Assembly: GCF_049800835.1 (NCBI RefSeq) | Contig: NZ_JBNAFU010000001.1 | Coordinates: forward strand, 124,001-188,000 | Reading direction: 5' to 3' | DNA from: Dinoroseobacter sp049800835 | GTDB taxonomy: Bacteria; Pseudomonadota; Alphaproteobacteria; Rhodobacterales; Rhodobacteraceae | Length of the DNA: 64,000 nucleotides | Shown: positions 27,460-36,699 of the stretch, piece after piece | How the letters are laid out: each line of letters opens with the position of its first letter | Position numbering within the stretch: position 1 is the stretch's first letter | Translations under genes and position numbers: made by a program | The notes under the pieces: model-generated | Told to the model about the DNA's origin: nothing | Seen by the model: the letters and a program-made list of their open reading frames with translations, nothing else | The model's database searches: none

Positions 27460-28167
27460 GTGAACCTCGAACCCAAACTTTCGGACACGCCTCGACGCGG
27501 ACCGCTTGGTACTCTGCGCGCGAATTTTCTGACCGGGCTGGTCGTCATTGCGCCGATCGCGGTGACCCTCTGGCTGATCTGGACGGTCGTCGGCGTGATC
27601 GACGGCTGGGTCCTGCCGTTCATTCCGAACGCCTATAATCCCGCGGTACTGCTCAAACAGAAATTCGACGTCGATGTTGATATTCGCGGCGTCGGAGTCG
27701 TGTTCTTTCTGATATTCACCGTGATCATCGGCTGGCTGGCAAAGGGCCTGCTTGGACGGTCGTTCATTCGCTGGACCGAAGGCATCGTGACCCAGATGCC
27801 GGTGGTCCGATCGGTTTACGGCGGGCTCAAGCAGATCGTGGAAACGGTCGTGTCGTCGTCCGATACGACGTTTGAACGCGCCTGCATGGTCGAATATCCG
27901 CGCCGTGGTATCTGGGCGATCGCGTTCATCTCCACCAACGCGAAGGGTGAGATTGCGCAAAAGGGCGATGAAGAAATGCTGTCGGTTTTCCTGCCGACCA
28001 CGCCGAACCCGACCTCCGGCTTCTTGCTGTTCGTACCCCGCGGCGACGTCCGCGTTCTGGACATGTCGGTGGAGGATGCGGCGAAACTCGTGATCTCGGC
28101 TGGCTTGGTCTATCCAAACAGCGAGGGCAAGCCCAAGAAAATCCGCAACGTCAAGCTGATGGACTAG
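27460..28167 (+). CDS. DUF502 family membrane protein
   Basis: 235 residues from a GTG start. Two transmembrane segments (about 25-50 and 78-98), followed by the DUF502 core: PVVRSVYGGLKQIVETV, GIWAIAFISTN, and VFLPTTPNPTSGFLLFVPRGDV. The family is widespread and its function is unknown. A 95-base gap separates it from psuG, so it probably has its own promoter. Confidence 0.85.
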   Translation: MNLEPKLSDTPRRGPLGTLRANFLTGLVVIAPIAVTLWLIWTVVGVIDGWVLPFIPNAYNPAVLLKQKFDVDVDIRGVGVVFFLIFTVIIGWLAKGLLGRSFIRWTEGIVTQMPVVRSVYGGLKQIVETVVSSSDTTFERACMVEYPRRGIWAIAFISTNAKGEIAQKGDEEMLSVFLPTTPNPTSGFLLFVPRGDVRVLDMSVEDAAKLVISAGLVYPNSEGKPKKIRNVKLMD

Positions 28168-28188
28168 CGCGCCCAACCGCAGGTGCCA

Positions 28189-28650
28189 TCAGTCTTCGGG
28201 AAAGTGCACGGGGATGTCCGACCCGTCATCCTGCGCCGTCGGGCTGTCCCGCAGAAATGACGGGATCCGTTCACCACGCGTTGAAAGCCGCATCCCGGCA
28301 TAGTGCTTGAGGTCCTTGCGCAGCACATCCGCGTCCCCGGTGTCCGGCCCCAGCGCCTGGCACAACTGCATGTACAAGACCCGCAAGCTGGAACTGCGGC
28401 GCAACCAGGCTTCGATCTCGGCATGTTTGCGCGGCGGCTCGTGCCCGAACCACAGAAAGGTTGCTTGCGGGCGGGTATAGACATCCTGTGCGCGCCAGTA
28501 GGCCAGTTTCGCGCGGCGCAGCGGTCGGGCGCGGTTGCGAAAGGACGCGTCAGACAGGGGCCAGATCACACCGACCCCAACGACGAACAGCACCGCCACC
28601 ACGACCCAGATCCATTGCTCGGACAGCCAGTCCTGCGCTGCGAAAAACAC
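28189..28650 (-). CDS. Hypothetical protein with one membrane segment
   Basis: 153 residues. A hydrophobic segment near the N-terminus (WIWVVVAVLFVVGVGVIWPL, about 13-32) is followed by a charged Arg-rich soluble part with a WFGHEPPRKHAEIEAWLRR helix. No family recognised. It starts only 9 bases after the stop of the peptide-binding protein gene on the same strand, so the two share an operon. An overlapping frame down to 28164 looks like a shadow. Confidence 0.7.
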   Translation of the reverse strand: MFFAAQDWLSEQWIWVVVAVLFVVGVGVIWPLSDASFRNRARPLRRAKLAYWRAQDVYTRPQATFLWFGHEPPRKHAEIEAWLRRSSSLRVLYMQLCQALGPDTGDADVLRKDLKHYAGMRLSTRGERIPSFLRDSPTAQDDGSDIPVHFPED

Positions 28651-28659
28651 GACCCGCTC

Positions 28660-30495
28660 CTACCCTGCCCCGTCCTCGAACCACCAGACGTCCGGATGAA
28701 ACCCGATGAAATCGCCATAGATCGGCAACGTCTCAGGATATTTCAGACGGGCATCGTGGGCGATCCGGGCAATGGGGGCATGCCAGATCGGGATGACATA
28801 CCGCCCTGCGGTCAGCACCCGGTCCAGCGCGCGCACTGCGGACACGAACCCGTCGTGGTCCTGCGCTGTCAGCATGGCGTCGATCATCGCCTCCACCGCA
28901 GGCTGATTTATGCCCGGCAGGTTGCGCGACCCGGGCTCGGTCACACCTTCCCTGCCCCAGTACAGGTACTGTTCGTTCCCCGGGCTCAGCGACAGACCGC
29001 GCGTATACCAGGTCATGTCAAAGTCGTACGCATCCGTGCGCTCTCGGTACTGCGCGCTGTCCACAGTGGCAAAGCTTGCGTTGATCCCGAGCCGCTCCAG
29101 AGCCTGAAGGTACATGTTCACAATCGATTGCACCTCTGAAGAGCCCTGCGGCAACAAGATCTCGAACGTGAACGGCGTGCCATCCGGGCGCATCATCTGC
29201 CCGTCCACAACCGTGAAGCCCGCCTCTTCCATCAGCTTCAGCGCGGTGCGGATGTTGCGCCGGTTGGATGCCCGGCCGTCCGAGCTAGGCAGGGCGTAGC
29301 CCTCCAGCGTACCGGGCAGCAGGTCGTCGGAGAAAGGCGCTAGCAACTCGGCCACCTGTCCGGTGGCTGGCCCGTCCTGCATCGCCAGCGGCGAGTTCGA
29401 GAAATACGAGGTGATACGGGGTTGCGAGCCGCCATTCAGCGTCTCGTTGACGAACTCGAAGTTGAACGCATGGATCAATGCATCCCGCACCCGCCAGTCG
29501 GCAAAGTCCGCGCGCCGCGTGTTCATCGCAAGCCCGGTGATACCCGACGGACGCTTGTGCGGGATGACAGATTTCACCACCCGTCCGTCCCGCACTGCGG
29601 GCCAGTCGTATTGCGTGTCCCATTTGGTGGCATTGGTCTCGCGCATCGATGTCAGAATGCCGCTCTTGAAGGCTTCGAACATCACGCCGCCATCGGCAAA
29701 GAATTCCATCCGGATCTCGTCAAGATTGTTCGTGCCCCGGCGAAACGGCAAATCCGCGCCCCAGTAGTCGGGGTTGCGGGTCAGGGTGACGAAACGCCCG
29801 GCCTCGAAATCGGAAATCACATAGGGCGCGGTGGATATCGGAATGACATCCAACCCCGATTGCGCGAAGTCACGGCCCTCCCATTGCTTTTTCTGCAAGA
29901 TGGGCCGCATTCCCATGATCAACGCCAGTTCGCGGTTGGGTTCGGCAAACGTGAACCGTACGCCGCGGTCGCCGATCTGTTCGGCAGAGGTCACTTGCGT
30001 CCAGCTGCCGCGATACCGCGGGTGGCCCTGCGTCCCGAGGGTCTCGTACGTCCATAGCACGTCTTCCGCCGTCACAGGACTCCCGTCCGAGAATCGCGCC
30101 TCCGGGCGAAGCGTGAACTCCACCCAAAGCGCCTCGGGATCCACCTCCACCGATTCGGCGAGCAACCCGTAGAGCGTGAACGGCTCATCATAGGACCGGC
30201 CCATGAGGCTCTCGTAGGCCAGGAACCGAAGCTGCCAAGGAACCCGGCCTTTCAGGATGTGCGGATTGAGGCTGTCGAACCCGCCCACCTCGCCCAGAAC
30301 CAACCGCCCCCCCTTGGGCGCATCGGGGTTGGCATAGGGCAATGACACAAAATCCGGTGGTAAGGCGGGCGTGCCATACATAGCAATGCCATGGGCAGGC
30401 TCGGCGCCCGCCTCAGAACCGGCTAACAACGCCACCGCTGCCAAGCCGATCAGGCCACCCTTCATACCTTGCCATGCCGCCAGGATTGGTTTCAT
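28660..30495 (-). CDS. Extracellular solute-binding protein, peptide family 5 (YejA-like)
   Basis: 611 residues from ATG 30495 (ribosome site AGAGCGGA), beginning with a signal peptide ending near GSEAGA. The SBP-family-5 layout is clear: ALPPDFVSLPYANPDAPKGG at the mature N-terminus, characteristic of the YejA/microcin C group, then LRPEARFSDGSPVTAEDV and the ligand-pocket region. It would deliver peptides to an ABC importer. No permease or ATPase genes lie beside it here. The frame extends upstream to 30564 but without signal-like sequence. Confidence 0.9.
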   Translation of the reverse strand: MKPILAAWQGMKGGLIGLAAVALLAGSEAGAEPAHGIAMYGTPALPPDFVSLPYANPDAPKGGRLVLGEVGGFDSLNPHILKGRVPWQLRFLAYESLMGRSYDEPFTLYGLLAESVEVDPEALWVEFTLRPEARFSDGSPVTAEDVLWTYETLGTQGHPRYRGSWTQVTSAEQIGDRGVRFTFAEPNRELALIMGMRPILQKKQWEGRDFAQSGLDVIPISTAPYVISDFEAGRFVTLTRNPDYWGADLPFRRGTNNLDEIRMEFFADGGVMFEAFKSGILTSMRETNATKWDTQYDWPAVRDGRVVKSVIPHKRPSGITGLAMNTRRADFADWRVRDALIHAFNFEFVNETLNGGSQPRITSYFSNSPLAMQDGPATGQVAELLAPFSDDLLPGTLEGYALPSSDGRASNRRNIRTALKLMEEAGFTVVDGQMMRPDGTPFTFEILLPQGSSEVQSIVNMYLQALERLGINASFATVDSAQYRERTDAYDFDMTWYTRGLSLSPGNEQYLYWGREGVTEPGSRNLPGINQPAVEAMIDAMLTAQDHDGFVSAVRALDRVLTAGRYVIPIWHAPIARIAHDARLKYPETLPIYGDFIGFHPDVWWFEDGAG

Positions 30496-30573
30496 TTCCG
30501 CTCTTATCCTCGGCTCTGTTTCTTGTTTGTTTACCAGACTATCGCTCCGCGTGCGGGGCGGCAAACTTTTCCC

Positions 30574-30602
30574 TTGGAAGGCGGAGAATGATTGCTTATA
30601 AA
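30574..30602 (+). promoter_or_regulatory. Sigma-70-type promoter of a predicted sRNA
   Basis: TTGGAA at 30574-30579 and TATAAA at 30597-30602 are separated by exactly 17 bases, close to the housekeeping consensus. No protein-coding gene starts within reach; a hairpin and a terminator follow within 85 bases. Confidence 0.55.
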
Positions 30603-30608
30603 GGACTT

Positions 30609-30683
30609 ACTGCTCGATAGGTTTCTTGCCTGTATGAAACCTGCCTCAATGACTTAACCCCGGCTTCGGCCGGGGTTTTTTTT
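30609..30683 (+). ncRNA. Predicted trans-acting small RNA (about 75 nt)
   Basis: The region after a TTGGAA-17-TATAAA promoter holds a first stem of seven pairs (AGGTTTC at 30619-30625 with GAAACCT at 30636-30642, ten-base loop), a single-stranded stretch of about 14 bases, then a strong UUCG-capped terminator with eight T. There is no start codon with a ribosome site or meaningful frame. This is the typical layout of an Hfq-dependent sRNA. It lies in the 354-base gap (30496-30849) between the divergent peptide-binding protein and bdhA genes. Outside it, that gap holds only leader and promoter sequence. Confidence 0.5.
30658..30683 (+). terminator. UUCG-loop rho-independent terminator
   Basis: CCCCGGC-TTCG-GCCGGGG followed by TTTTTTTT. 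Seven GC pairs with the very stable UUCG loop. The T-run is on the plus strand, and no plus-strand protein gene ends nearby, which is why an sRNA is proposed. Confidence 0.88.
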
Positions 30684-30849
30684 GGTCACGGTATGTTTCA
30701 GCTCAGTGGCGTGGTCTTTGGCGTCGCGGCGGGCTCTCGCCATTGTGAGCGCGCCTGCTCCCCGTCACGCATACTGCCCTGCTTTCCTCTGGCTTTCGCG
30801 CGCGCGGCATATATTCTGCGCCACAGCAATAGAGGGAAAGGCGCAGATC

Positions 30850-31623
30850 ATGTCGCTCAAAGGGAAAACCGCCATCATCACCGGATCGAACTCCGGCATT
30901 GGACTGGGCGTGGCCTGGGAAATGGCCCGCGCAGGCGCGGACGTGGTGCTCAACAGCTTCACGGACCGGGACGAAGACCATGCCATCGCCGCGGAAATCG
31001 CGGCCGAGACAGGCACAGGCGCACGATACATCAAGGCCGACATGTCCAAGGGCGACGAATGCCGCGCGCTGATTGAGACCGCGGGGGCATGTGATATCCT
31101 GATCAACAATGCCGGCGTCCAGCACGTCAGCCCGATCGACGAGTTTCCGGCCGAGAAATGGGACGCGATCATCGCGATCAATCTCAGTTCCGCCTATCAC
31201 ACCACCGCCGCCGCCCTGCCGGTGATGCGCAAGGCCGGGTGGGGTCGCGTGGTCAACATCGCCTCTGCCCACGGCCTGACAGCCTCGCCTTACAAATCGG
31301 CCTATGTGGCGGCCAAGCACGGCGTTGTCGGCCTGACCAAGACCGTCGCGCTGGAGACTGCGCAGGAGCCTATCACCTGCAACGCTGTCTGCCCCGGCTA
31401 CGTTCTGACCCCGCTGGTCGAAGCCCAGATCCCGGACACGATGGAAAAATACGGGATGGGCCGTGACGAGGTGATCAAGAAAGTCATGCTCGAACGCCAA
31501 CCCTCCAAGGAGTTCGCGACGGTCGAACAGATGGGCGGCACCTGCGTGTTCCTGTGCTCGGACGCCGCCGCGCAGATCACCGGCACCACGATCAGCGTGG
31601 ATGGCGGCTGGACAGCGCTTTGA
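30850..31623 (+). CDS. bdhA: 3-hydroxybutyrate dehydrogenase (SDR)
   Basis: Oxidises 3-hydroxybutyrate to acetoacetate with NAD, a step in polyhydroxybutyrate use. 257 residues. The SDR signatures are TGSNSGIG (cofactor), NNAGVQHV, the catalytic Ser in NIASAHG, and YVAAK with the active-site Tyr and Lys. The family-typical C-terminus CPGYVLTPLVEAQIP is present. ATG 30850 is the natural start; sequence upstream in frame is not family-like. The next gene starts by overlapping its stop (TTGA). Confidence 0.9.
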   Translation: MSLKGKTAIITGSNSGIGLGVAWEMARAGADVVLNSFTDRDEDHAIAAEIAAETGTGARYIKADMSKGDECRALIETAGACDILINNAGVQHVSPIDEFPAEKWDAIIAINLSSAYHTTAAALPVMRKAGWGRVVNIASAHGLTASPYKSAYVAAKHGVVGLTKTVALETAQEPITCNAVCPGYVLTPLVEAQIPDTMEKYGMGRDEVIKKVMLERQPSKEFATVEQMGGTCVFLCSDAAAQITGTTISVDGGWTAL

Positions 31624-31880
31624 GCCCCGCACCCGCATTCTCGGATCAAGACCTGTCGGGCGCGGCATTTTCAGACGTGCGCATGACAGGCGCTACGTTC
31701 GATGACGTGGCTCTGGCCGGAGCTGGATTCCGCAACGTCGATCTCAGCGGGGCGACCTTGTCGAACGTAAACCTGTCCGGTGTGACGGTCGTGGATGCTA
31801 ATCTGGACGGGATGATCCTGAATGGGATTTTGGTGACAGACCTGCTCGCCTGCTGGCGCGCGCACCAGGCAAAAGGCTGA
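31620..31880 (+). CDS. Small pentapeptide-repeat protein
   Basis: 86 residues from a TTG start that overlaps the bdhA stop (TTGA). Most of the chain is pentapeptide repeat: units such as DLSGA, VRMTGA, DLSGATLSNVNLSGVTV, each ending in a small turn, predicting a right-handed quadrilateral beta helix. Function unknown. It sits between bdhA and a patatin gene in a tight same-strand row, so it is probably co-expressed with them. Confidence 0.72.
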   Translation: MSPAPAFSDQDLSGAAFSDVRMTGATFDDVALAGAGFRNVDLSGATLSNVNLSGVTVVDANLDGMILNGILVTDLLACWRAHQAKG

Positions 31881-31888
31881 CCGCAGCA

Positions 31889-32923
31889 ATGGCAAAACGA
31901 CGGATCAATCTGGCCCTGCAGGGGGGCGGCGCGCACGGCGCATACACCTGGGGCGTCCTGGATCGCCTGCTTGAAGAGCCGGAGATCGAAATCGCTGCGA
32001 TTTCAGGGACTTCTGCCGGAGCTTTGAATGGCGCCGCGGTGAAATCGGGCCTCTCGCATGGCGGCAGCCCGACGAAGGCGCGGGATCATCTTCAGGCGCT
32101 GTGGGAGGATATCGGCGCGCTGACAGATCCGCGTCTGGAGCCATGGCTCAGCCTTTTCCCCCTGCAGGCCATCGCCAAAACCATCGAGGCGTCCCCGGCT
32201 TACGTGGTCGGCGAACGTGTCAGCCAGGTGCTAAGCCCCTATGACAGTCCGCTGTCGCAGACCAACCCGCTGGAACGGATCGTCGGCAAGTTCACCTTCG
32301 ATGATATCTGCTGCGAGAGTGGCCCTGCGTTTCACATCTGTGCCACCAATGTGCGCTCGGGCAAGATACGGGTCTTCACCCGGGATGAGATTTCGGTCGA
32401 TGCAATCATGGCCTCTGCGTGTCTGCCGACCCTGTTCCGCGCGGTGGAGATCCATGACCCCGCAACAGGCCGGCTGGAGGCGTATTGGGATGGCGGCTAC
32501 ACCGGAAACCCCGCGCTCTTTCCGTTCTTTCAGCCGGACTTGCCAAACGATGTGGTGATCATCAACATCAACCCCCTCCACCGCGAAGATGTGCCGCGCA
32601 CGGGCCGAGAAATTCAAAATAGAATCAACGAGATAAGCTTTAATACGTCGTTGTTGCGTGAATTGCGCGCGATTGATTTCGTCAAGCGCCTGCTGGAGGA
32701 TGGCAAGGTCAGCCCCGGTACGATGAAGGAAGTCTACGTGCACATGATCGCAGACGATGCGCTGATGACCCAGCTGTCGGTCGCGACCAAGACCGTGCCG
32801 AACCCGGCGGTGCTATCACAGTTGAAAACTGCCGGGCGGGCCGCGGCAGAGCGGTTCCTCGATGCGCATCTCGGCGATATCAACGTGTGCGGAACAGTCG
32901 ACTTGCGCGCGATGTTTGGCTGA
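31889..32923 (+). CDS. Patatin-like phospholipase
   Basis: 344 residues. The oxyanion loop GGGAHGAY, the nucleophile elbow GTSAG with Ser42, and the DGGY motif with the catalytic Asp are all in place, giving the Ser-Asp dyad of patatins. No signal peptide. Linkage to bdhA suggests a role in lipid or polyhydroxybutyrate granule turnover, but that is inference from position. It starts 8 bases after the pentapeptide gene. Confidence 0.9.
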   Translation: MAKRRINLALQGGGAHGAYTWGVLDRLLEEPEIEIAAISGTSAGALNGAAVKSGLSHGGSPTKARDHLQALWEDIGALTDPRLEPWLSLFPLQAIAKTIEASPAYVVGERVSQVLSPYDSPLSQTNPLERIVGKFTFDDICCESGPAFHICATNVRSGKIRVFTRDEISVDAIMASACLPTLFRAVEIHDPATGRLEAYWDGGYTGNPALFPFFQPDLPNDVVIININPLHREDVPRTGREIQNRINEISFNTSLLRELRAIDFVKRLLEDGKVSPGTMKEVYVHMIADDALMTQLSVATKTVPNPAVLSQLKTAGRAAAERFLDAHLGDINVCGTVDLRAMFG

Positions 32924-33121
32924 TCCACGCCCCGATGTTCTGGATCGGGCTTTCAGGCTCCAAGGTGCCTGGGCCCCCCGCATGACCTGCATGTCTGTCC
33001 GGGCCATGTACGCATTCGGCGCGCCGACCGGAACGACACCATTCCGACCGGATGGATAAAGTGCGCTGCATCGAGGAAGGACGCGAGCGCAACCTTTGAT
33101 AAGCGTTTGACCTAGGCCACC

Positions 33122-33814
33122 CTACCCCAGCGAGTAGCCTGCTCCGCGCACGGTGCGCACAGGATCTTCGCCGCCATGCTGGCACAGCGCCTTGCGCAAG
33201 CGCCCGATATGGACGTCAACGGTGCGGGTATCGACATAGATGTCCCGCCCCCAGACCCGGTCGAGCAACTGTTCGCGTGACCACACGCGGCCCGGTTTTT
33301 CCATGAACGTGGCCAGCAGGCGAAACTCGGTCGGACCCAGCTTCAGCGATTGCTCGTCTCGGAATACCCGGTGGCTTTCGGCATCCAGCATGATGTCGTC
33401 ATAGGTCAGCTGCTGACCCACGGTCGAGGGGCGCACACGGCGCAACTGCGCGCGCACCCGCGCCATCAGTTCGATCACCGAATACGGCTTGACCACGTAG
33501 TCATCCGCGCCCGTCTCAAGCCCGCGTACGCGATCCACTTCCTCGGACCGGGCCGAGAGCATGATGATCGGGATCGTGCGCGTCTCGGGCTTGGTTTTCA
33601 GCCGGCGGCACACCTCGATCCCCGAGACGGCAGGCAGCATCCAGTCCAGCACGATGATGTCGGGCGTTTCCTCTTCCACCAGCACCAGCGCTTCGTCACC
33701 GTTTTCCGCCTGCGCCACCCGAAACCCTTCGGCTTCGAGGTTATATGACAGCACTTCGCGCTGCGCAGGTTCGTCTTCGACCAGAAGCACCGAGGGTTGT
33801 TCTGTCCGGGTCAT
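33122..33814 (-). CDS. phoB: Phosphate regulon response regulator PhoB
   Basis: 230 residues. The receiver domain has a phospho-acceptor at Asp57 (IIVLDWML), and the C-terminal winged helix ends with VDVHIGRLRKAL and VRTVRGAGYSL. It binds Pho boxes under phosphate limitation. It is the last gene of the pst-pho row, 4 bases after phoU. Confidence 0.95.
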   Translation of the reverse strand: MTRTEQPSVLLVEDEPAQREVLSYNLEAEGFRVAQAENGDEALVLVEEETPDIIVLDWMLPAVSGIEVCRRLKTKPETRTIPIIMLSARSEEVDRVRGLETGADDYVVKPYSVIELMARVRAQLRRVRPSTVGQQLTYDDIMLDAESHRVFRDEQSLKLGPTEFRLLATFMEKPGRVWSREQLLDRVWGRDIYVDTRTVDVHIGRLRKALCQHGGEDPVRTVRGAGYSLG

Positions 33815-33818
33815 GTCT

Positions 33819-34532
33819 TCACTCTCCGATGGCGACGCTCGTCCGATCGCCCTTGGGCCGGTCTTCTTCGGGCATCTCGCCCGAGACCATGTAGATGACC
33901 TGCTCGGAAATGGAGGTCACATGGTCGCCCATACGCTCTATGTTCTTGGCAATGAAATGCAGGTGCATACACGCCGTGATGTTGCGCGGGTCTTCCATCA
34001 TGTGGGTCAGGAACTCGCGGAACAAGGCGTTATACATCTGATCGACTTCCTTGTCGCGCAGGATGACCGCCTCCGACATTTCCACGTCGAGGCGCATATA
34101 GGCATCAAGGGCGTCTTTCAGCATCGCCTCCACATCGCGCGACATGCGGCGCAGGGACGCGAAGGCGTTGCCAACCTCCTGCAATTGCAGCAGGACCGAG
34201 GACCGCTTGGCCATGTTCTTGGCATAGTCGCCGATGCGTTCAAGGTTGGCGCTCATCTTCATCACGGTCAGCACGACGCGCAGGTCCGACGCGGTCGGCG
34301 CGCGCAGGGCGATCAGCCGGGCGGCCTCCTCGTTGATCTTCTGCTCCAGATCGTCAATCTGCCGGTCGCGCAGCCGCACGGTTTCCGCCAATTCCTCGTC
34401 CCGGTTCTCCAGCGCGCGCGCCGCGTCGGTGATCTGTTCCTCGACCATGCCGCCCATCTTCATGATGAGCGCCTGGATCGCCTCGAGATCCCGGTCGAAA
34501 GCCGAGGCGATATGTGCGTTGTCAATAACCAT
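33819..34532 (-). CDS. phoU: Phosphate signalling protein PhoU
   Basis: 237 residues, all helical, with two PhoU repeats. The metal-cluster motifs ExxxD can be seen in the MGGMVEEQI and DRQIDDLEQKIN helices and in the second half. It represses Pho signalling when phosphate is plentiful by linking PstB with PhoR. It is coupled to pstB through TAATG. Confidence 0.95.
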   Translation of the reverse strand: MVIDNAHIASAFDRDLEAIQALIMKMGGMVEEQITDAARALENRDEELAETVRLRDRQIDDLEQKINEEAARLIALRAPTASDLRVVLTVMKMSANLERIGDYAKNMAKRSSVLLQLQEVGNAFASLRRMSRDVEAMLKDALDAYMRLDVEMSEAVILRDKEVDQMYNALFREFLTHMMEDPRNITACMHLHFIAKNIERMGDHVTSISEQVIYMVSGEMPEEDRPKGDRTSVAIGE

Positions 34533-35326
34533 TAGCCGATGCGTCCTGTAATATAGCTTTCGGTCCGCGGGTCTTCGGGGTTGGTGAAAATCTGCCCCGT
34601 CTCGCCGTACTCCACGAGATTGCCCAGATGGAAAAATGCGGTGCGCTGGCTGACCCGGGCCGCCTGCTGCATGGAGTGGGTGACGATGACGACGGAAAAG
34701 CGCTCGCGCAACTCGTCGATGAGTTCCTCGACCTGCGCCGTGGCAATCGGGTCAAGCGCGGAACACGGCTCATCCATCAACAGCACCTCAGGGCTTGTGG
34801 CCACAGCGCGCGCGATGCACAGGCGCTGCTGCTGCCCGCCAGACAGGCCGGTGCCCGGCTGGTCCAGACGATCCTTGGCCTCGTCCCATAGTGCGGCACG
34901 GCGCAACGACTTCTCGACGATCTCGTCCAGCTCGGCCTTATTGCGGGCCATGCCGTGAATGCGCGGCCCGTAGGCCACGTTGTCATAAATCGATTTCGGA
35001 AACGGGTTCGGCTTCTGGAACACCATCCCGACCTTGGCGCGCAACTGAACCGGATCGACCTTGGGGTCGTAGATGTCCTCGCCATCGATCAGGATGTCAC
35101 CCTCCACTCGCGCAACATCTATCGTGTCATTCATCCGGTTGATGCAGCGCAAGAAGGTGGACTTGCCACAGCCCGAGGGTCCGATAAACGCCGTCACCGT
35201 CTTGTCGAGGATATCGACATCCACATCCTTGATGGCGTGCGTGTCGCCGTAATAAACCTGCACAGCCTTGGCGGCGATCTTTGTTTCTTCTGCCACTGCT
35301 CTCTCCGTCAGACGCATATCGTTCAT
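34532..35326 (-). CDS. pstB: Phosphate ABC transporter ATP-binding protein PstB
   Basis: 264 residues. Walker A GPSGCGKST, signature LSGGQQQRLCIARA, Walker B LLMDEPCSALDP, and the Q-loop in GMVFQKPNPFP typical of PstB. It drives phosphate import with PstA and PstC. It lies 20 bases after pstA. Confidence 0.97.
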   Translation of the reverse strand: MNDMRLTERAVAEETKIAAKAVQVYYGDTHAIKDVDVDILDKTVTAFIGPSGCGKSTFLRCINRMNDTIDVARVEGDILIDGEDIYDPKVDPVQLRAKVGMVFQKPNPFPKSIYDNVAYGPRIHGMARNKAELDEIVEKSLRRAALWDEAKDRLDQPGTGLSGGQQQRLCIARAVATSPEVLLMDEPCSALDPIATAQVEELIDELRERFSVVIVTHSMQQAARVSQRTAFFHLGNLVEYGETGQIFTNPEDPRTESYITGRIG

Positions 35327-35346
35327 AATCTCACTCCCTACCCCGG

Positions 35347-36699
35347 TTACCAGCGGCGCTCAAACTTGCGGCGTAGCATGATGGCGATAAAGTTCATGAC
35401 CAGAAGGAAGGCCAGAAGCACGATGATGGCCCCGGACGCCCGTTCCACGAAGGCCGGGTCGGATCGCTGGGTCCAGTTGTAGATCTGCACTGGCAGGGCC
35501 GAGGCCGGATCGAAGAAACCTTCGGGCGGACCCGCCGGATACTCGCGCACGAAGGCAACCATCCCGATCAGCAGCAGCGGCGCCGTTTCGCCAAGCGCCT
35601 GCGCCAGCCCGATGATCGTGCCGGTCAGGATGCCGGGGGCGGCCAACGGAAGCACGTGGTGGAAGACAGACTGCATTTTCGATGCGCCAATCCCCAAAGC
35701 CGCGTCGCGGATCGATGGGGGCACCGATTTCAGCGAGGCGCGTGTCGAGATGATGATCGTCGGCAGCGTCATCAGGGTCAGCACCAATCCACCCACGATC
35801 GGGGCCGACTGGGGCAGACCGGCAAAGTTGATGAAGATCGCCAGACCCAGAATACCAAACACGATGGACGGCACAGCCGCGAGGTTCGAGATGTTGACCT
35901 CGATCAGATCCGTCAGCCGGTTCTTTGGCGCGAACTCTTCGAGATAGATCGAGGCTGCTACGCCAATCGGCAGCGCGAGACAAAGCACGACGATCATCAT
36001 GTAGAGCGACCCAATAATCGCCACGCCCAGTCCGGCGGCCTCGGGGCGCTGGCCGGAAGCGTCGGGATTGGTGAAAAAGCTCCAGTTGAACCGCGTCTCC
36101 AGCGTGCCGGCTTCCAACAGCGTGTCGGCGAGGATCAGTTGCTCCGGCGTCACGTTCTTGTCAAGGGCGGCGGTTTCCGCAGTCACGCGACCCTTGTAGT
36201 AGCCATCGATCCGACCGTTTGCGAGGAACTCGAAGGTCTGAGTCGTGCCGACAACCTGCGGGTTTGCCAGAACGAAGTCACGCAACTGGGCCGGCGCATC
36301 CTTGGAAATGATCGCACCCGCGTCCTTGGCGCTCAGCCCCTCGATCACGATGCCGCGCTCCGCCATCTTGCGTTCCATCGCGTCCGCGATCAGGGGCGAA
36401 TACCCGAAGGTGGACACTTTACGCATCACCTCCAGGTCACGCGTGCCGGACTTGTCCAGCTTGTCTTCGGGCAACTCGATCTCCAGCACGACAAAGGTCT
36501 GCTGGAACGAGCTCAGGCCGTTCGACAGGATCGAGGTCAGAAGCAGAACCAGCGCCAAGATCCCGGTGATGACCGCAGCCATGCCGTACATCTTGAACCG
36601 AGCCTCGGCCGCATTGCGCTTCTTCGTGCGCTCGTCCTGCACAAGGAGCGAGTTTTTCTTGGGCTGCGGGGCGATCTCCCCGATGCTTGCGTCGGTCAT
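35347..36699 (-). CDS. pstA: Phosphate ABC transporter permease PstA, long form
   Basis: 450 residues, against about 295 in E. coli. The first membrane segment (about 37-58) is followed by roughly 150 periplasmic residues (the DUF3333-type insert), then the usual five-helix permease core with the EAA-like loop DAALGIGASKMQSVFHHVLPLA. This long form is common in alphaproteobacteria. The ATG overlaps the pstC stop (ATGA). Confidence 0.93.
   Translation of the reverse strand: MTDASIGEIAPQPKKNSLLVQDERTKKRNAAEARFKMYGMAAVITGILALVLLLTSILSNGLSSFQQTFVVLEIELPEDKLDKSGTRDLEVMRKVSTFGYSPLIADAMERKMAERGIVIEGLSAKDAGAIISKDAPAQLRDFVLANPQVVGTTQTFEFLANGRIDGYYKGRVTAETAALDKNVTPEQLILADTLLEAGTLETRFNWSFFTNPDASGQRPEAAGLGVAIIGSLYMMIVVLCLALPIGVAASIYLEEFAPKNRLTDLIEVNISNLAAVPSIVFGILGLAIFINFAGLPQSAPIVGGLVLTLMTLPTIIISTRASLKSVPPSIRDAALGIGASKMQSVFHHVLPLAAPGILTGTIIGLAQALGETAPLLLIGMVAFVREYPAGPPEGFFDPASALPVQIYNWTQRSDPAFVERASGAIIVLLAFLLVMNFIAIMLRRKFERRW

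Noticed and set aside
28164..28484. Alternative frame whose stop would interlock with the DUF502 gene (CTAG)
   Set aside because: It is out of frame with the better-supported 28189-28650 gene and Arg/Trp-rich without pattern.
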